Shown here: positions 40,699 to 40,710 of the stretch, piece after piece | Numbering within the stretch: the stretch's first letter is position 1 | How the letters are laid out: the number at the start of each line of letters is the position of its first letter | Assembly: GCA_022652735.1 (NCBI GenBank) | Contig: JALCRP010000018.1 | Coordinates: 1 to 40,710, forward strand | Direction: 5' to 3' | Origin: Faecalibacterium sp. | GTDB lineage: Bacteria; Bacillota; Clostridia; Oscillospirales; Ruminococcaceae | Length of the DNA: 40,710 bases | Notes under the pieces: model-generated | What the model saw: only the letters and a program-made list of their open reading frames with translations | The model's database searches: none | Told to the model about the DNA's origin: nothing | Position numbers and translations under genes: made by a program

Positions 40699-40710
40699 GT
40701 GCGCATTAAG
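40699..40710 (+). CDS. Possible start of the next gene (cut by window edge)
   Basis: A GTG at 40699 begins MRIK and continues to the window end. GCAGGG lies seven bases upstream and a possible promoter at 40649. Four codons are not enough to identify anything. Confidence 0.25.

Overview
The window looks like a chromosomal segment of a GC-rich, low-GC-phylum anaerobe, most likely class Clostridia and close to Oscillospiraceae/Ruminococcaceae. This is an inference from gene content: AgrA/AgrC-type two-component systems with LytTR regulators, DUF4428 zinc-finger proteins, a gut-type surface protein ending in SPKTGD, strong AGGAGG ribosome sites with many GTG/TTG starts, and an IS5-type transposase. 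No phage, CRISPR array or rRNA was seen. Nearly all sequence is explained by ordinary genes. Names come from motif recognition by eye, not from database searches.

Layout. (1) 1-908: start of an IS5-family transposase running off the left edge, a mostly empty AT-richer stretch, and tRNA-Pro(GGG) with its own promoter and terminator. (2) 909-9574, minus strand: alpha/beta hydrolase, uvrA and uvrB (overlapping, uvrB first), nicotinate phosphoribosyltransferase pncB, and radC. (3) 9661-10662, plus strand: an RluA/RluD-type pseudouridine synthase; the last ~270 bp of this locus are copied at 24147-24409. (4) 10714-19581, minus strand: a cell-envelope block, read as repeat lipoprotein, then LemA, DUF2207 membrane protein, DUF4428 protein, wall-anchored beta-helix protein, DUF4428-SHOCT protein and clostripain-like lipoprotein. 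The last six are closely packed and form a plausible operon. (5) 19729-24024: two divergent AgrC/AgrA-like two-component systems; one kinase is frameshifted at a run of eight G. (6) 24396-26831: a 7TM-GGDEF-EAL protein with a degenerate GGDEF motif. (7) 27031-32876: oppABCDF oligopeptide importer with a terminator-like hairpin in its leader. (8) 33268-34977: 5-formyltetrahydrofolate cyclo-ligase converging on a cob(I)alamin adenosyltransferase and a small lipoprotein. (9) 35233-40613: a KdpDE-like two-component pair, a strong terminator, five TCACA direct repeats about one helical turn apart, then a TPR protein, two TrkA/RCK proteins and TrkH.

How genes may work together. UvrBA perform nucleotide excision repair. 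OppABCDF import peptides. The KdpDE-like pair probably controls the adjacent Trk potassium-uptake operon through the repeat array, since no kdpFABC is present here. The least familiar unit is the LemA-to-clostripain block, which combines membrane, cytosolic zinc-finger, wall-anchored and lipoprotein-protease components.
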